Part shown: positions 17,380-25,939 of the stretch, one piece after another | How positions within the stretch are numbered: position 1 is the first letter of the stretch | How the letters are laid out: every line of letters starts with the position of its first letter | Assembly (NCBI GenBank): GCA_016719785.1 | Contig: JADJYJ010000031.1 | Location: forward strand, 186,001-250,000 | DNA from: Candidatus Amarolinea dominans | GTDB lineage: Bacteria; Chloroflexota; Anaerolineae; SSC4; Amarolineaceae | Direction: 5' to 3' | DNA: 64,000 nucleotides | Translations under genes and position numbers: made by a program | The notes under the pieces: generated by a model | Seen by the model: the letters and a program-made list of their open reading frames with translations, nothing else | Databases searched by the model: none | Told to the model about the DNA's origin: nothing

Positions 17380-17885
17380 AGTATATTGCATCCGTCCAGA
17401 GTAAGGACTTCCTGGTTGAGATTGACCTGGACCACCACATCACGGTGGACGGCAAGCCGTTCGACGTTGATCTCAAGCGCATCGGCACCCTGCCGGTCTT
17501 TTCGCTGCTGCTCAACAAAGCCTCGCACGAAGTAGTGGCCGAGGAGTTGCAGGGCAACACCTACCGGATAATGATCGGCGGTGAAGTCCTGGAAGTACGG
17601 GTGGAGGATGAACGCTGGCGTCGCCTGAATCAAGCGCGTGATCTTCTCGCGGTGCAAGGCGGCGAGCTACAACTCAAGGCGCCCATCCCCGGCCTGGTGG
17701 TCAAGGTACTGGTCGCCGAAGACGAGGCCGTGCATGCCGGGCAGAGTCTTGTCATCCTGGAAGCCATGAAGATGGAAAACGACCTCAAGGCGCCGCGCGC
17801 GTCCATCATCGGCCAGGTCAAGGTCAAACCGGGCGATCGCGTGGATCAAGGGCAGGTGCTGCTGACACTGCATGGTGAGGCGTAG
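17376..17885 (+). CDS. Biotin carboxyl carrier protein of the acyl-CoA carboxylase
   Basis: A 169-residue protein whose C-terminal ~75 residues form a biotinyl domain (LKAPIPGLVVKVLVAEDE, VILEAMKMENDLKAP, VDQGQVLLTL). Lys132 in EAMKMEN is the expected biotinylation site and hence a substrate for BirA encoded at 6407. The first 90 residues (MKYIASVQSKDFLVEIDLD) resemble the linker region of split PccA-type subunits. The start overlaps the biotin carboxylase stop (ATGA) with GGGAGGG upstream, implying coupled translation. Confidence 0.95.
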   Translation: MKYIASVQSKDFLVEIDLDHHITVDGKPFDVDLKRIGTLPVFSLLLNKASHEVVAEELQGNTYRIMIGGEVLEVRVEDERWRRLNQARDLLAVQGGELQLKAPIPGLVVKVLVAEDEAVHAGQSLVILEAMKMENDLKAPRASIIGQVKVKPGDRVDQGQVLLTLHGEA

Positions 17886-17913
17886 GGGCCTCATCGCGGC
17901 ACCTTCTCAATTT

Positions 17914-17969
17914 GTAGGGGCGCACCCTTGCGGTCGCCCACACGGGCAGGCGCAAGGCCATGCCCCTAC
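17914..17969. repeat. GTAGGGGC inverted-repeat element
   Basis: Terminal arms GTAGGGGC (17914-17921) and GCCCCTAC (17962-17969), with inner arms CCCTTGCG and CGCAAGGC. Elements with these termini recur through many Chloroflexota and cyanobacterial genomes as non-coding small palindromes. Only one copy is seen here. Confidence 0.65.
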
Positions 17970-18007
17970 CCCGGATTCCCCCGGATGATTAAAAAGCGAC
18001 AAACCAT

Positions 18008-18036
18008 TTGCTACAGACCCCCGCCTATGCTATAAT
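18008..18036 (+). promoter_or_regulatory. Sigma-70-type promoter for rpsO
   Basis: TTGCTA (18008-18013), 17-base spacer, perfect TATAAT (18031-18036). It lies about 90 bases before the rpsO GTG start and would drive rpsO and probably pnp. Confidence 0.75.
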
Positions 18037-18125
18037 CTGAAACTGCGGTTGCGAGAGCATACGTCACTGGTGTTCCAGCGGTGCCCTGGCTTCACGCAAA
18101 GGGATTGCAAAAAAGGAGAGAAACT

Positions 18126-18395
18126 GTGTCACTGTCACGTGAAAACAAATCAGTCGTCATCCAGGAATACCACACGCACGAAACCGATACCGGTTCACCC
18201 GAAGTTCAGGTGGCCCTGCTGACCAAGCGCATCAATTCCCTGGTCGAGCATCTCAAGGCGCACGCGCATGACGAGAATTCGCGCCGCGGCCTGCTCAAAC
18301 TGGTTGGCAAACGCCGTCGCCACCTTAACTATCTGAACCACATCAACAACGACCGTTACATGGCGTTGGTTGGTCGTCTCGGTTTGCGCAAGTAG
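18126..18395 (+). CDS. rpsO: 30S ribosomal protein S15
   Basis: An 89-residue protein, the exact family length, binding 16S rRNA in the platform of the small subunit. It has the conserved HETDTGSPEVQVALLTKRI and RRGLLKLVGKRRRHLNYL segments. The start is GTG at 18126 (MSLSRENKSVV), fixed by AAAGGAG at 18112-18118; the ATG at 18081 would add non-conserved residues and precede the ribosome binding site. The rpsO-pnp order is conserved in many bacteria. Confidence 0.97.
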   Translation: MSLSRENKSVVIQEYHTHETDTGSPEVQVALLTKRINSLVEHLKAHAHDENSRRGLLKLVGKRRRHLNYLNHINNDRYMALVGRLGLRK

Positions 18396-18485
18396 GCTCA
18401 CCGTTTTTACGGCGCCGCGGCAGGCGGTCTCCCGCCTCACCGTCGAAACGGATTATCACGCACCTCGGCCTGAGGAACAGGCATT

Positions 18486-18525
18486 GGGGAAAGCGGAGAA
18501 CAGAGGTCTGTTCTCCGCTTTCCCC
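18486..18525 (+). terminator. Perfect 19-bp stem hairpin between rpsO and pnp
   Basis: Arms 18486-18504 and 18507-18525 are fully complementary (GGGGAAAGCGGAGAACAGA and its reverse complement), separated by GG. No T run follows, so it is not a classic intrinsic terminator. In enteric bacteria a hairpin in this position is the RNase III site used for pnp autoregulation; a similar role here is an inference. A second weaker hairpin lies at 18588-18612 (GGTGTATC/GATACACC). No small gene is visible in the 300-base gap. Confidence 0.7.
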
Positions 18526-18698
18526 AGTTCCTGGCCTTTCGGTCCGACCCATAAATTTGGCGCTGGTCAATCCAGACGCCAGGCGCTGGTGTATCGCACG
18601 AGTTGATACACCTCACTGACTGCTGTTGCCCCCACCCTCCCCCACGATCAAAGGGGGACACACTCGTGCCTGTTGACCCAGGCATGAAAGGACCGAAT

Positions 18699-20924
18699 AT
18701 GATACAGAAGCATCGTTTTAGTGCCCGGCTGGGCAATCATGAGATTGCCATCGAGACCGGCACCCTGGCCCAACAGGCCGGTGGTGCAGTGACCATTCAC
18801 ATTGGCGACACCGTACTCCTGGCCACCGCCACCGGATCCAAAACCGTCCGTGCTGGCATTGACTTTTTCCCTTTGACCGTTGACTTCGAAGAGCGACTCT
18901 ATGCCGCGGGCAAGATCCCCGGCAGCTTCTTCCGCCGTGAAGGGCGCCCCAGTGAGTCCGCCATCCTGCTCTGCCGCTTGGTAGATCGCCCGCTGCGCCC
19001 GCTCTTCCCCAAAGGTTGCCGCAACGAAGTTCAGGTCATTCTCACCGCCCTCTCCGCTGACCCAGACCACTACCTGGACACGCTGGCGATCATTGGCGCC
19101 TCAGCCGCGCTGATGATCTCCGACATTCCCTTCGGCGAGCCGGTCGGTGCTGTGCGCATCGGCTACGCAGATGGCGCATTCATCGTCAACCCCACGGCCA
19201 CTGAAATGGCGAATAGCACCCTGGACTTGCGTGTCGCGGGCACCAAGGACGCCATCCTGATGGTGGAAGCCGGCGCCGACGAGATTCCTGAGGACACGAT
19301 GGTGGAGGCGCTGCGCCTCGCACACGAGTCCATCCAGGATGTGATCCGTATGCAGATTGAAATGGCCGCGCAGGTGGGCAAGCCCAAGATGACGTTCAAG
19401 TCGTACCTGCCCAAATCCGAGACCGTTGAATCGGTCACTGAGCAAATCCAGAGCAAAATTGCCGAGGTGGTGACCAGTGGCATGGGTAAGAGCGAACGCA
19501 ACGATGCGCTGGACATCCTGCGCAGCGAAGTGGTGGATGAAGAAGATACGATTGACGATACCCGCGAGCGCATCGCCGTCTTTGACAGTCTGGTCAAGAA
19601 GCAGGTGCGTGATCGCATTCTGAATGAGGGCATCCGCCCCGATGGCCGGCGCACCGCGGAAATCCGCCCGATCAGTTGCGCGGTGGGTGTTCTGCCGCGC
19701 ACGCACGGCTGCGGCCTGTTCACCCGCGGCGAAACCCAAGTGCTCTCCATCGCCACGCTGGGCACGCCGCGCGAGGCGCAGACGCTGGACACCCTGATGC
19801 CGGAAGAATCGAAGCGCTACATGCACCACTACAACTTCCCGCCCTACTCCACCGGTGAAGTCTACCCGATGCGTGGCCCCAAGCGCCGCGAGATCGGGCA
19901 CGGCGCCCTGGCCGAGCGCGCCCTGCAATCCATGATCCCGGCCGTGGACAAGTTCCCGTACACCCTGCGCGTGGTATCCGAAGTGCTGTCATCCAACGGC
20001 TCCACCTCGATGGCGTCTGTCTGTGGCAGCACCCTGGCGCTGATGGATGCCGGTGTGCCGATCGTGGCGCCGGTGGCCGGCATTGCCATGGGCCTCATCA
20101 CCGAATCAAACAGCGACCGTTACGCCGTGCTCAGTGACATCCAGGGCATGGAAGATGCCCTGGGCGACATGGACTTCAAGGTCGCCGGCACCAAGGATGG
20201 CATCACGGCGCTGCAGATGGATATGAAGATCAAGGGCCTGCGCATGAGCATCATGGAAAAGGCGCTGGAACAGGCACGCGAGGGGCGTTTGTTCATCCTG
20301 GACAAGATGCTGGCTGTGATGCCCACCTCGCGACCGGACCTTTCGATGTTGGCCCCGCGCATCCTGACGATCCACGTTGACCCAGAAAAGATCGGCAAGA
20401 TCATCGGCCCCGGCGGCAAGCAGATTCGGGCCTTGCAAGAGAAGTACGGCGTCAAGATTGACATCGAGGACGACGGCTCCGTCTACATTGCGGCCAGTGA
20501 TGGCGCCAGTGCGCAAGCGGCCGTTCACGAAATCGAAGGGCTGACCGAGACGGTGGAAGTTGGCAAAACCTATGTGGGCACCGTGGTCCGCACCGAGAGT
20601 TACGGCGCCTTCGTCGAAATTCTGCCCGGTGTAGATGGCATGGTGCATATCTCGCAGTTGGCCGATTACCGCGCCCCGTCCGTCGAAGATGTCGTACGCA
20701 TCGGCGACGAAGTCATGGTCATGGTCACCGATGTGGATGACCAGGGCAAGATTCGCCTCAGTCGCCAGGCCGTCCTCGAAGGCTGGACCGTGGACGAAGC
20801 CCGCTCGCGCGACCGTCGTTCACCCGGCGGCGACCGCGGCGGTGATCGCGGCGGCGACCGCGGCGGCTCACGCGGTGGTGACCGCGGCGGCTCACGCGGC
20901 GGTGATCGCGGCGGCCGACGCTAA
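18699..20924 (+). CDS. pnp: Polyribonucleotide nucleotidyltransferase (PNPase)
   Basis: A 741-residue 3'-5' phosphorolytic exoribonuclease. Two RNase PH domains (first: ETGTLAQQAGGAVTIHIGDTVLLATATG, FFRREGRPSESAILLCRLVDRPLRPLFPKG; second: GIRPDGRRTAEIRPIS, HGCGLFTRGETQVLS, with GTKDGITALQMDMKIKG) are followed by a KH domain (IGKIIGPGGKQIRALQ) and an S1 domain (VGKTYVGTVVRTESYGAFVEILPGVDGMVHISQL). The end is an RGG-type tail with seven or more GGDRGG/GGSRGG repeats, which could add RNA affinity. The ATG at 18699 follows AAAGGA by 6 bases; an ATG at 18684 is possible but lacks a binding site. Confidence 0.97.
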   Translation: MIQKHRFSARLGNHEIAIETGTLAQQAGGAVTIHIGDTVLLATATGSKTVRAGIDFFPLTVDFEERLYAAGKIPGSFFRREGRPSESAILLCRLVDRPLRPLFPKGCRNEVQVILTALSADPDHYLDTLAIIGASAALMISDIPFGEPVGAVRIGYADGAFIVNPTATEMANSTLDLRVAGTKDAILMVEAGADEIPEDTMVEALRLAHESIQDVIRMQIEMAAQVGKPKMTFKSYLPKSETVESVTEQIQSKIAEVVTSGMGKSERNDALDILRSEVVDEEDTIDDTRERIAVFDSLVKKQVRDRILNEGIRPDGRRTAEIRPISCAVGVLPRTHGCGLFTRGETQVLSIATLGTPREAQTLDTLMPEESKRYMHHYNFPPYSTGEVYPMRGPKRREIGHGALAERALQSMIPAVDKFPYTLRVVSEVLSSNGSTSMASVCGSTLALMDAGVPIVAPVAGIAMGLITESNSDRYAVLSDIQGMEDALGDMDFKVAGTKDGITALQMDMKIKGLRMSIMEKALEQAREGRLFILDKMLAVMPTSRPDLSMLAPRILTIHVDPEKIGKIIGPGGKQIRALQEKYGVKIDIEDDGSVYIAASDGASAQAAVHEIEGLTETVEVGKTYVGTVVRTESYGAFVEILPGVDGMVHISQLADYRAPSVEDVVRIGDEVMVMVTDVDDQGKIRLSRQAVLEGWTVDEARSRDRRSPGGDRGGDRGGDRGGSRGGDRGGSRGGDRGGRR

Positions 20925-20943
20925 GCAGCAATAGACAAGGGAC

Positions 20944-21012
20944 CCGTTTTCTCGCAGAAAACGGATTTCTCATGACACAAGAGACCCGTTTTCTGACAGA
21001 AAACGGGTCTCT
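20944..21012 (+). terminator. Twin hairpins after pnp
   Basis: Hairpin A: CCGTTTTCT/AGAAAACGG (20944-20964, loop CGC). Hairpin B: 15-bp arms starting AGAGACCCGTTTTCT at 20980 and ending 21012, loop GAC. The two share the same core stem. Neither has a long U tail, but placed between pnp and the opposing def gene they probably end transcription or protect the 3' end. Confidence 0.6.
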
Positions 21013-21171
21013 GCAATAGAACACACAACGACGATGACACACGCGATTGATGTGTGATTAGTTGCCCATGCGCCGTGGGACACAACCATAGATGAAAATG
21101 GTGCGCAAGCCGGCTGCTTGCCTCTGTGGGCGCTACAATCCGGAGGATTGCGTTACAGGGCTGTTTTCAGG

Positions 21172-21750
21172 TCAGCCCAGGCTCGGCGTCTTTGAGTGGA
21201 TGACCGGCGTACCCGGGCTTGAAGTACCGCTGCCGTCCAATGGCACCGCCACGACCCCATCCTCGGTGCGCACCAGGCGGCGAATCTCGGTCGCCATGTC
21301 CACAAATAAGCGCCCGTTCAGATGGTCAATCTCGTGCTGAAAGGCACGGGCAAGCCAGTCTGCGGCCTTGATGCGCACTTCCTTACCGTCGCCGTCCAGG
21401 CCCTTGATGGTCAGCCACTGCGCGCGCCAGACATCGCCCACCAGGTTCGGAATAGAGAGACAGCCCTCCTCGCCCAGCACTTCGTCGCGTGAGGCTTTCA
21501 CAATTTCTGGGTTGACCAGTGTATACAGCTTCCCGCTGCCGGGGATTTTCTCATCTTCGGGTATTTCAACCACGATGACCCGTTCGGGCACACCCACTTG
21601 GGGCGCCGCCAGGCCGATACCTGGCGCTGCGCGCATCGTTGCCACCATATCATCAATCAGGGTTTTCAGGCCGCTCCCAAACCGATTCACCTTATTGGCA
21701 CGCTGGCGTAACACCGGCTGTCCAATTCTGACTATTTCACGAATCGCCAT
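21172..21750 (-). CDS. def: Peptide deformylase
   Basis: A 192-residue metalloenzyme that removes the formyl group from nascent N-terminal methionine. All three signature motifs are present: GIGLAAPQVG (residues 44-53), EEGCLSIP with metal ligand Cys97, and QHEIDHLNG with ligands His139 and His143 and catalytic Glu140. The C-terminal ~25 residues (DGSGTSSPGTPVIHSKTPSLG) are a low-complexity extension. It is convergent with pnp. Confidence 0.97.
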   Translation of the reverse strand: MAIREIVRIGQPVLRQRANKVNRFGSGLKTLIDDMVATMRAAPGIGLAAPQVGVPERVIVVEIPEDEKIPGSGKLYTLVNPEIVKASRDEVLGEEGCLSIPNLVGDVWRAQWLTIKGLDGDGKEVRIKAADWLARAFQHEIDHLNGRLFVDMATEIRRLVRTEDGVVAVPLDGSGTSSPGTPVIHSKTPSLG

Positions 21751-22188
21751 ACCATCATCGTCTCCTAGAGATTCCCCGCGATTATAGCCAGTTCACACAG
21801 CGCTGTCAAACCTCTTTGCCACCTCCTTGCAGCAGGCAGGGGAGCCTGGGGACGAAGCCTCATTGGATCGGCGCGCGGCAAGTGTAGGCCCACTGCCTTT
21901 CTCAGGGCGACACGCAAAAATGGTCATATAGTACACTATTCCAGCTTGACGGTTTGTGTTATATCGTATACAGTTGCACCGCTTTGATTCGGTACACAGA
22001 CTCGACCCGCCGAGCCGCATCGCAGCACGAAGGAGGAGAAAAGAGGGGAAAGGAGGAGAATCCAATCTTGCCCTCACATGATCGCCGGGACTCAATGTGT
22101 CACTCAATCCCGATGACGGCCCGCACCGTCAGGCTTGGGGCTTTTGCCCCACAGAATCGTTAGCTCAGCTTAGGAGAATCAACCACCT
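21751..22188. other. 438-base intergenic region between def and a secreted-protein gene
   Basis: Divergent spacer. No gene was found. A possible rightward promoter is TTGACG at 21946-21951 with TATACA at 21967-21972 (15-base spacer, shorter than optimal). A small hairpin GGGGC-TTTT-GCCCC lies at 22137-22150 in the presumed leader. AGGAG at about 22171 is the ribosome binding site for the 22189 gene. No riboswitch was recognised. Confidence 0.5.
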
Positions 22189-23841
22189 ATGAATAAACGC
22201 ACCGTTCTCACTCTTGTTGCTCTGCTTGTCGTGGTCAGCCTGGCCGTGGTGGCCGTGCGGCCGTCAAACCCTGTCGCCAGTGTGGCTCCCCAGTTAGCCG
22301 CACCCGGTCTGGATGAGGGGACAACCCCCGATGCCGATGGCGTTCCTCTCCTCGATGTGGCCCCAACGTTCGACATTTCGGCTCCCATCGTGGGCGAAGC
22401 GGTCGCGGCCGTCTCGTTCGATGGTGATGTGCGCTCGCTGCCGCAGACTGGCCCTGAAACAAAGACCGTTCTTCGCGAGTTGGAGCTGCCGCGCAACCTG
22501 CGCGACGCCGTGACCGCGCCCGATCCGGTGCTGCAGAGCGCCGATGGCCCCCTGGCCATGCCGGCCGCTTCGGTCAGCTTCAAGGGCCTTTATCTGCAGG
22601 CCTGGGGCGCCGGTTGGCCGCCCGATACCCATGGCGACGTTGGTCCCAACCATTACGTGCAGGCCGTCAACACATCGATCGGCATCTACAGCAAGACTGG
22701 AACGCAGTTAGCCGCCTTTACCTTCGACACCCTGTTCGCAGGCACCGGCACCCCGTGCGATGCCAACAACAGGGGCGACCCCTACGTGCTGTACGACGCG
22801 GTCTCTGGCCGTTGGATCGTAACCGATTTCGCCTGGTCATCCACCTCCGGGCCATTCTATGAGTGCATCGCCGTTTCCAAGACGGCCGATCCGGTCAGCG
22901 GCGGCTGGTGGTTCTACGGTTTTGTGGCCAGCAGTAACGCCCTGCATGATTATCCCAAACTCGGCGTCTGGGCCGACGGCATCTACATGTCGGCCAACAT
23001 GTTCCTCAACGCCAGCAGCTTCAACGGCGTCAAGGTCTGGGCGTTCAACCGCGATGACCTGATCAGCGGCGCGCCGCTGCGCAACGTGGCCTTCTCGCTG
23101 GGCACCGCCTATGCCAGTTTGCTGCCGAGCAATGTACGCGGCGCCATGCCGCCCGCCGGCGCGCCCGCCTACTTCGTTTCACGCACCAGCAGCGCGCTGC
23201 GCCTGTGGAAGTTCTCGGTCAACTGGGCCAACCAGGCCAGCTCCACCTTCACCGGGCCAACCTCCATCAGCGTCGCCAGCTACTCCACGCCAAGCGGCCG
23301 CGTGCCCCAGAAGAGCGGCGAGCGCCTGGACACCTTGGGCGACCGCCTGATGTCGGCCCTACAGTACCGCAACATTGGCGGCGTCGAATCGCTGTGGGTC
23401 AACCATACCGTGGCCGTCGGCTCAACCTCGACCGGTGTGCGCTGGTATGAAGTGCGCGGCATGAGCGGTGCCCCTGCGGTCTATCAGCAGGGCACCTACG
23501 CCCCGGACACCAAGTATCGCTGGATGGGCAGCCTGGCCGTGGACAAGCAGGGAAACATGGCCGTAGGTTACAGCGTTTCCAGCAAGCAGATGTTCCCGGC
23601 CATCAACTATGCGGGACGTTTGGTGGGCGATGCGTTGGGACAACTGGCGCAGGGTGAGGCGACGTTGATCGCGGGCACCGGCGCACAATCGGGCGGCTAC
23701 AACCGCTGGGGCGACTACGCGTCCATGTCGGTGGATCCGAGTAACGACTGCACTTTCTGGTTCACCACTGAATACTACGAGACGACCGGCAACAACTGGC
23801 AGACCCGTATCGGCGCCTTCAAGTATCCCGGCTGCAACTAG
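22189..23841 (+). CDS. Large secreted protein of unknown function
   Basis: A 550-residue exported protein. Residues 1-25 are a signal peptide (MNKRTVLTLVALLVVVSLAV). A ~110-residue variable region is followed by a conserved-looking domain beginning AWGAGWPPDTHGDVGPNHYVQAVNTS. Repeated strand/loop units (GDPYVLYDAVSGRWIVTDFAW, YPKLGVWADGIYMSANMF, RWMGSLAVDKQGNMAVGYS, RWGDYASMSVDPSNDCTFWF) suggest a beta-propeller. There are only a few Cys, and no catalytic motif was recognised. The gene stands alone, with AGGAG before the ATG and a strong terminator 50 bases downstream. Confidence 0.7.
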   Translation: MNKRTVLTLVALLVVVSLAVVAVRPSNPVASVAPQLAAPGLDEGTTPDADGVPLLDVAPTFDISAPIVGEAVAAVSFDGDVRSLPQTGPETKTVLRELELPRNLRDAVTAPDPVLQSADGPLAMPAASVSFKGLYLQAWGAGWPPDTHGDVGPNHYVQAVNTSIGIYSKTGTQLAAFTFDTLFAGTGTPCDANNRGDPYVLYDAVSGRWIVTDFAWSSTSGPFYECIAVSKTADPVSGGWWFYGFVASSNALHDYPKLGVWADGIYMSANMFLNASSFNGVKVWAFNRDDLISGAPLRNVAFSLGTAYASLLPSNVRGAMPPAGAPAYFVSRTSSALRLWKFSVNWANQASSTFTGPTSISVASYSTPSGRVPQKSGERLDTLGDRLMSALQYRNIGGVESLWVNHTVAVGSTSTGVRWYEVRGMSGAPAVYQQGTYAPDTKYRWMGSLAVDKQGNMAVGYSVSSKQMFPAINYAGRLVGDALGQLAQGEATLIAGTGAQSGGYNRWGDYASMSVDPSNDCTFWFTTEYYETTGNNWQTRIGAFKYPGCN

Positions 23842-23891
23842 CCAGCACCACGGCTCGGCCTGATCTTTCTGTCGGGCCATGACCACAAAAA

Positions 23892-23926
23892 GGACCCTGC
23901 CAGCTCTTGCTGGCAGGGTCTGTTTT
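23892..23926 (+). terminator. Rho-independent terminator
   Basis: GACCCTGCCAG and CTGGCAGGGTC pair perfectly around a short CTCTTG loop and are followed by TGTTTTT. It ends the 22189 secreted-protein transcript. Confidence 0.9.
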
Positions 23927-23964
23927 TGGCAAGTTCCGGAGAGCGGCCTCACCTCATCCCCCGG

Positions 23965-24001
23965 CCCCTTCTCCTCTCCGCTGTGCGGAGAGGAGAAGGG
24001 G
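23965..24001. repeat. Dispersed palindromic repeat (CCCTCTCCC family), copy 2
   Basis: CCCCTTCTCCTCTCCGC and its exact reverse complement enclose TGT. It is followed by a G-rich arm to about 24020. It belongs to the same family as copies at 4194, 34250 and 42090 but is the most diverged. Confidence 0.7.
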
Positions 24002-24113
24002 GGAAGGGGGGGAGAGGAGTAGGACGACGTTGGGCGCGGGAGAGCGTGATCTATTGCAGAGAGCGCCGTCACGCCGGAGACGTGACCTACGGCCGGGAGG
24101 TGCTATTTTCACA

Positions 24114-25832
24114 TCAACTCTGCGACTTATGGCACGCCAGGCAAGATTCAGTGGTACGCCCCTGGTGGTTGGCCGGGAACGGCTTGAACCCACCCGCCGC
24201 GTGACAGACCAGGCACTGATCGCGTCGTCCTTCGAGCGAATGCGGAATCGCCGGCGGGGCAGCAGTGGCCGGCTCGCCTGGCTGAGCGTTGGCATCGGTG
24301 GCAGCCGACGCATGGCACTGCGTACACAACGAACGCTCGAAATCGGCGTGATTCTCAGGGAACGGGCGCACCGCAGCCTTGAGGCCGTGGCACAACACAC
24401 AATCGGTGCGCTCACCGACCGGGTGTGGCACCGGACGGGGTTGCCCAGACCCAGGCACCGCGGGCGGTTGCACCAACTGGCGCACAGCGGGAGCGTCCAG
24501 GCCAGCAAATTTCCACTCAGAGGCATGACAGGCGCTGTTGCTGCAAAAACTGCTGTTGTCGGCGCCGCCGGGATTCGTGACGTTGTGGCAGCCGGCGCAG
24601 CTCTCATCGAACACGAAACGGTGACGGGCGATCCAATTGGAGTCTTTGTGCGATTCGGGTTCGCCTGGCCTGTCCACGCTGAGCACTGGTGCGGTATCGT
24701 CGCCTGTCACCACTTCCGGGATCGAGTGGCACACGTTACATTCGAGGCGCACCGTCTGACCCTGCGGAGAGACGTGTTTGCCATCATGGCAGCGGAAACA
24801 GCCAGGAAATTCCAGGTGCCCGGCGTTGTCAGGATGGGTTTGCCAACCAACCTTCAGATTGGGAAAGACAGTCTGGCTGAAAATGCCTTTGACCGCAATG
24901 ACGGCTTCCTGCACCTTCTGCGCATTGGCCGCGTAATAGGCGGGTTGATTGCTCCTGTACCACTCCTCGATTCCCTCAACCGCCTTCATGCCCGCGTCCA
25001 GGCTGGTGTAGTCCTGACTCAGAATCTGGCTACCCTGCCATTTGATGTAGGGGATGGTGCTGTCAACCTGACCGCGTGCCAGGGCAGCGTCCATGGCATC
25101 ATTGGGCGAACGGAAGAGGTGGGAAATGCGGGTATGGCAGTCAATGCAATCCATGCGGTGCAACTGGCTTGCGACCTGCGTGCCAAAATCGGGCGGCAGG
25201 CCGGCTTCCACATCGAAGTACTCCGTCACCTTGCCATCTGGCGCGACCTCTTTGACATACGGAATCGTCTGTTTGAGGCGGTCATCGGTGTAATAGTAGA
25301 CTTCGCTCTCGATGTGCCAATGAATACCGCGTCCAAGCCCCTCACGCTGCGAACCGCCGCCGGTCTTGATGACCATGTAGTTGCGCGTGTGTGTGTTCTG
25401 CTCATCACCGGCGTAGCGTTTGATCTCAATGAAAGTATCTGAGGAGAATTTATCGGGACTATGACACTGCTCGCAGGTGTCGCGCGCAGGGCGCAGACTC
25501 TTGACATAGATGGGTGGTTCATACGCCTGGGTCAGGGCGTTGATCACATGGCTCAACTCACGCGCCTTGCGGGGCACCGTGAGCAGGATCGAATCTTGTC
25601 CCAGGTGACAGTCCACGCACGCCACGCGTGCATGGGGTGAAGCCTGGTAGGCGAGGTATTCGGGGGGCATAGTGTGGCAGGTGGTGCCACAGAATTGGGC
25701 GCTGTTGGTGTACTCCCACGCGGTTGCGCTGACCGTGATGGTGGCCAGCACAATCAGGATAGTCAGCGACCCGCCAACAATCCACGGCCAGGGGCGACGC
25801 AGAGACCTGATCCAGGAAAAGAATCGTTTCAT
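24114..25832 (-). CDS. Membrane-anchored dodecahaem cytochrome c with NapC/NirT-like N-terminus
   Basis: A 572-residue cytochrome from the ATG at 25832 (MKRFFSWIRS); the frame is open to 25910. One membrane helix (WIVGGSLTILIVLATITVSA) is followed by YTNSAQFCGTTCHTMPPEY and SPHARVACVDCHLG, the pattern of NapC/NrfH quinol dehydrogenases. Haem motifs in order: CGTTCH (CX3CH), CVDCH, CEQCH, CIDCH, CFRCH, CNVCH, CAGCH, CSNSACH (CX4CH), CVLCH, CTQCH, CLVCH, CLACH, twelve in all. The role is inferred: to take electrons from menaquinol and pass them along a haem wire outside the membrane. It is the last gene of the leftward cytochrome cluster, about 110 bases after the decahaem gene. Confidence 0.85.
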   Translation of the reverse strand: MKRFFSWIRSLRRPWPWIVGGSLTILIVLATITVSATAWEYTNSAQFCGTTCHTMPPEYLAYQASPHARVACVDCHLGQDSILLTVPRKARELSHVINALTQAYEPPIYVKSLRPARDTCEQCHSPDKFSSDTFIEIKRYAGDEQNTHTRNYMVIKTGGGSQREGLGRGIHWHIESEVYYYTDDRLKQTIPYVKEVAPDGKVTEYFDVEAGLPPDFGTQVASQLHRMDCIDCHTRISHLFRSPNDAMDAALARGQVDSTIPYIKWQGSQILSQDYTSLDAGMKAVEGIEEWYRSNQPAYYAANAQKVQEAVIAVKGIFSQTVFPNLKVGWQTHPDNAGHLEFPGCFRCHDGKHVSPQGQTVRLECNVCHSIPEVVTGDDTAPVLSVDRPGEPESHKDSNWIARHRFVFDESCAGCHNVTNPGGADNSSFCSNSACHASEWKFAGLDAPAVRQLVQPPAVPGSGQPRPVPHPVGERTDCVLCHGLKAAVRPFPENHADFERSLCTQCHASAATDANAQPGEPATAAPPAIPHSLEGRRDQCLVCHAAGGFKPFPANHQGRTTESCLACHKSQS

Positions 25833-25939
25833 TGGTGTACCTGCCTGGCTGACAGAGGCAAAAACAGGAGCCAGGCGCCCAGTCAGAAACTGAACGCCCG
25901 GCTGCAACAACGATCAATAGGGGCAAACTAACGCAGAGG

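Noticed and set aside
22080..22185. Possible riboswitch before the secreted-protein gene
   Set aside because: Only one short GGGGC/GCCCC hairpin is evident; no conserved core of a known riboswitch class was found.
23907..25442. 511-residue plus-strand open frame opposite the dodecahaem gene
   Set aside because: The opposite strand has twelve ordered haem motifs; this frame has no family features and begins in a repeat.
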